Below, piece by piece: positions 14,885 through 15,359 of a DNA stretch of 15,359 nucleotides. Each line of letters opens with the position of its first letter. Positions within the stretch are counted from its first letter, which is position 1. The stretch spans positions 1 to 15,359 of the forward strand of contig JBMUAQ010000043.1 in the NCBI GenBank assembly GCA_049454855.1, written 5' to 3'. The position numbers were made by a program, and so were the translations under genes. This DNA is from UBA2093 sp049454855 (GTDB lineage: Bacteria > Actinomycetota > Acidimicrobiia > Acidimicrobiales > Ilumatobacteraceae). The notes under the pieces are model-generated. The model ran no database searches, was not told where the DNA came from, and saw only the letters and a list, made by a program, of their open reading frames with translations.

Positions 14885-15316
14885 ATGAAGAAGCGTGAGC
14901 TCATCCAAGCAGTAGGTATCCACGCCGACGTCGACAACAAGACGGCGGCCCGAGTAGTCGAGGGGACCATCGAGGTCATCCTCGCGACAGTCGCAAAGGG
15001 CGAGGTCGTGAACCTCTCCGGTTTCGCGAAGTTCGCCAAGATCAAGCGCCCCGCGCGCATGGGGCGCAACCCTGCCACCGGCGAGGCCATCAAGATCCCC
15101 GCGAAGACGGTCGCCAAGGTCACCGCGCTGAAGGGCTTCAAGGACATCGCCCTCGGCAAGGCTCCGGCACCGAAGCTCAACACCAAGCGCCCCGCGGCAC
15201 CGGCCCCCAAGAAGGCCGCGCCGAAGAAGGCCGCAGCCAAGAAGGCAGCTCCGAAGAAGGCCGCCAAGAAGGCCGCACCCAAGAAGGCCGCGAAGAAGGG
15301 CGGCAAGCGGAAGTAG
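14885..15316 (+). CDS. hup: HU-family DNA-binding protein with Lys/Ala-rich C-terminal tail
   Basis: A 143-residue nucleoid protein that bends and compacts DNA as a dimer. Residues 1-90 are a full HU domain: MKKRELIQAVG start, helix pair with EGTIEVILATVAKGEVVNLSGFAKF, and the DNA-binding arm RPARMGRNPATGEAIKIPAKTVAKV with the conserved Pro and RNP. Residues 95-143 are an actinobacterial-type basic tail of PKKAA/AKKAA repeats ending in KKGGKRK, similar to but shorter than mycobacterial HupB tails. Such tails bind DNA or RNA non-specifically and are acetylation targets in known cases. The ATG at 14885 follows AGGAG (14877-14881) by 3 nt, a short spacing. The gene appears monocistronic. Confidence 0.95.
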   Translation: MKKRELIQAVGIHADVDNKTAARVVEGTIEVILATVAKGEVVNLSGFAKFAKIKRPARMGRNPATGEAIKIPAKTVAKVTALKGFKDIALGKAPAPKLNTKRPAAPAPKKAAPKKAAAKKAAPKKAAKKAAPKKAAKKGGKRK

Positions 15317-15323
15317 CACTTCT

Positions 15324-15342
15324 GCTCGGTTCACATCCGAGC
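15324..15342 (+). terminator. Short hairpin downstream of the HU gene
   Basis: GCTCGG (15324-15329) pairs with CCGAGC (15337-15342) across a 7-nt loop, starting 7 nt after the HU stop. There is no T tract. The position suits a GC-type actinobacterial terminator. Confidence 0.4.
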
Positions 15343-15359
15343 GAAGGGCCCGGCACCTG

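Overview
The window is high-GC DNA of bacterial chromosomal type. Nothing in it looks like a phage or an insertion sequence. The mix of an HU protein with a Lys/Ala tail, a Nur-type operator, GTG starts, apparently leaderless genes and extracytoplasmic proteins with Thr/Pro/Gly-rich linkers suggests an actinobacterium, perhaps an Acidimicrobiia member such as an Ilumatobacter relative. That placement is inferred from gene style, not from a marker gene.

Layout. (1) 1-378: 3' end of galK (+), probably frameshifted in a G8 run. (2) 375-929: a FAS1/fasciclin lipoprotein (-) behind a possible SigR/SigH-type promoter. (3) 1100-4006: a full-length GH2 beta-galactosidase (-), which with galK suggests galactoside use. 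(4) 4078-5367: a saccharopine-dehydrogenase-like oxidoreductase (+), divergent from lacZ. (5) 5398-7830: an 810-residue secreted, membrane-anchored glycine-rich protein (-). (6) 7904-9544: an ABC-F ATPase (+). (7) 9548-12082: a four-gene ECF metal-uptake operon cbiM-cbiN-cbiQ-cbiO (-), each gene overlapping or nearly touching the next. (8) 12251-13218: a Fur-family regulator and a dual-specificity-type phosphatase with ATGA overlap (+), divergent from the transporter. (9) 13227-14720: a patatin-like lipase with an inserted EF-hand pair (-). (10) 14885-15316: an HU-family DNA-binding protein (+).

The most coherent system is the metal locus at 9548-12694. The divergent region between cbiM and the Fur-family gene carries TTGCAA-N5-TTGCAA, which matches the Streptomyces Nur (nickel-responsive Fur) operator as I recall it. 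One half-site coincides with the -35 of a credible cbiM promoter (17-nt spacer, TACGGT -10). CbiM has the Met1-His2...His67 metal site of NikM/CbiM proteins, and the leader is too short for a cobalamin riboswitch. I therefore read the locus as Nur-controlled nickel uptake, with cobalt as the alternative. The regulator lacks the canonical His cluster before its first CxxC and has another His cluster instead, and a phosphatase gene is translationally coupled to it. Both features are unusual.

Genes alternate in strand, and convergent pairs are packed almost without gaps (overlap, 30, 3 and 8 nt). No tRNA, rRNA, CRISPR array, IS element or phage gene was seen. The longest gaps without a gene are about 165-170 nt (930-1099, 12083-12250 and 14721-14884), and each is described under its regulatory entries.
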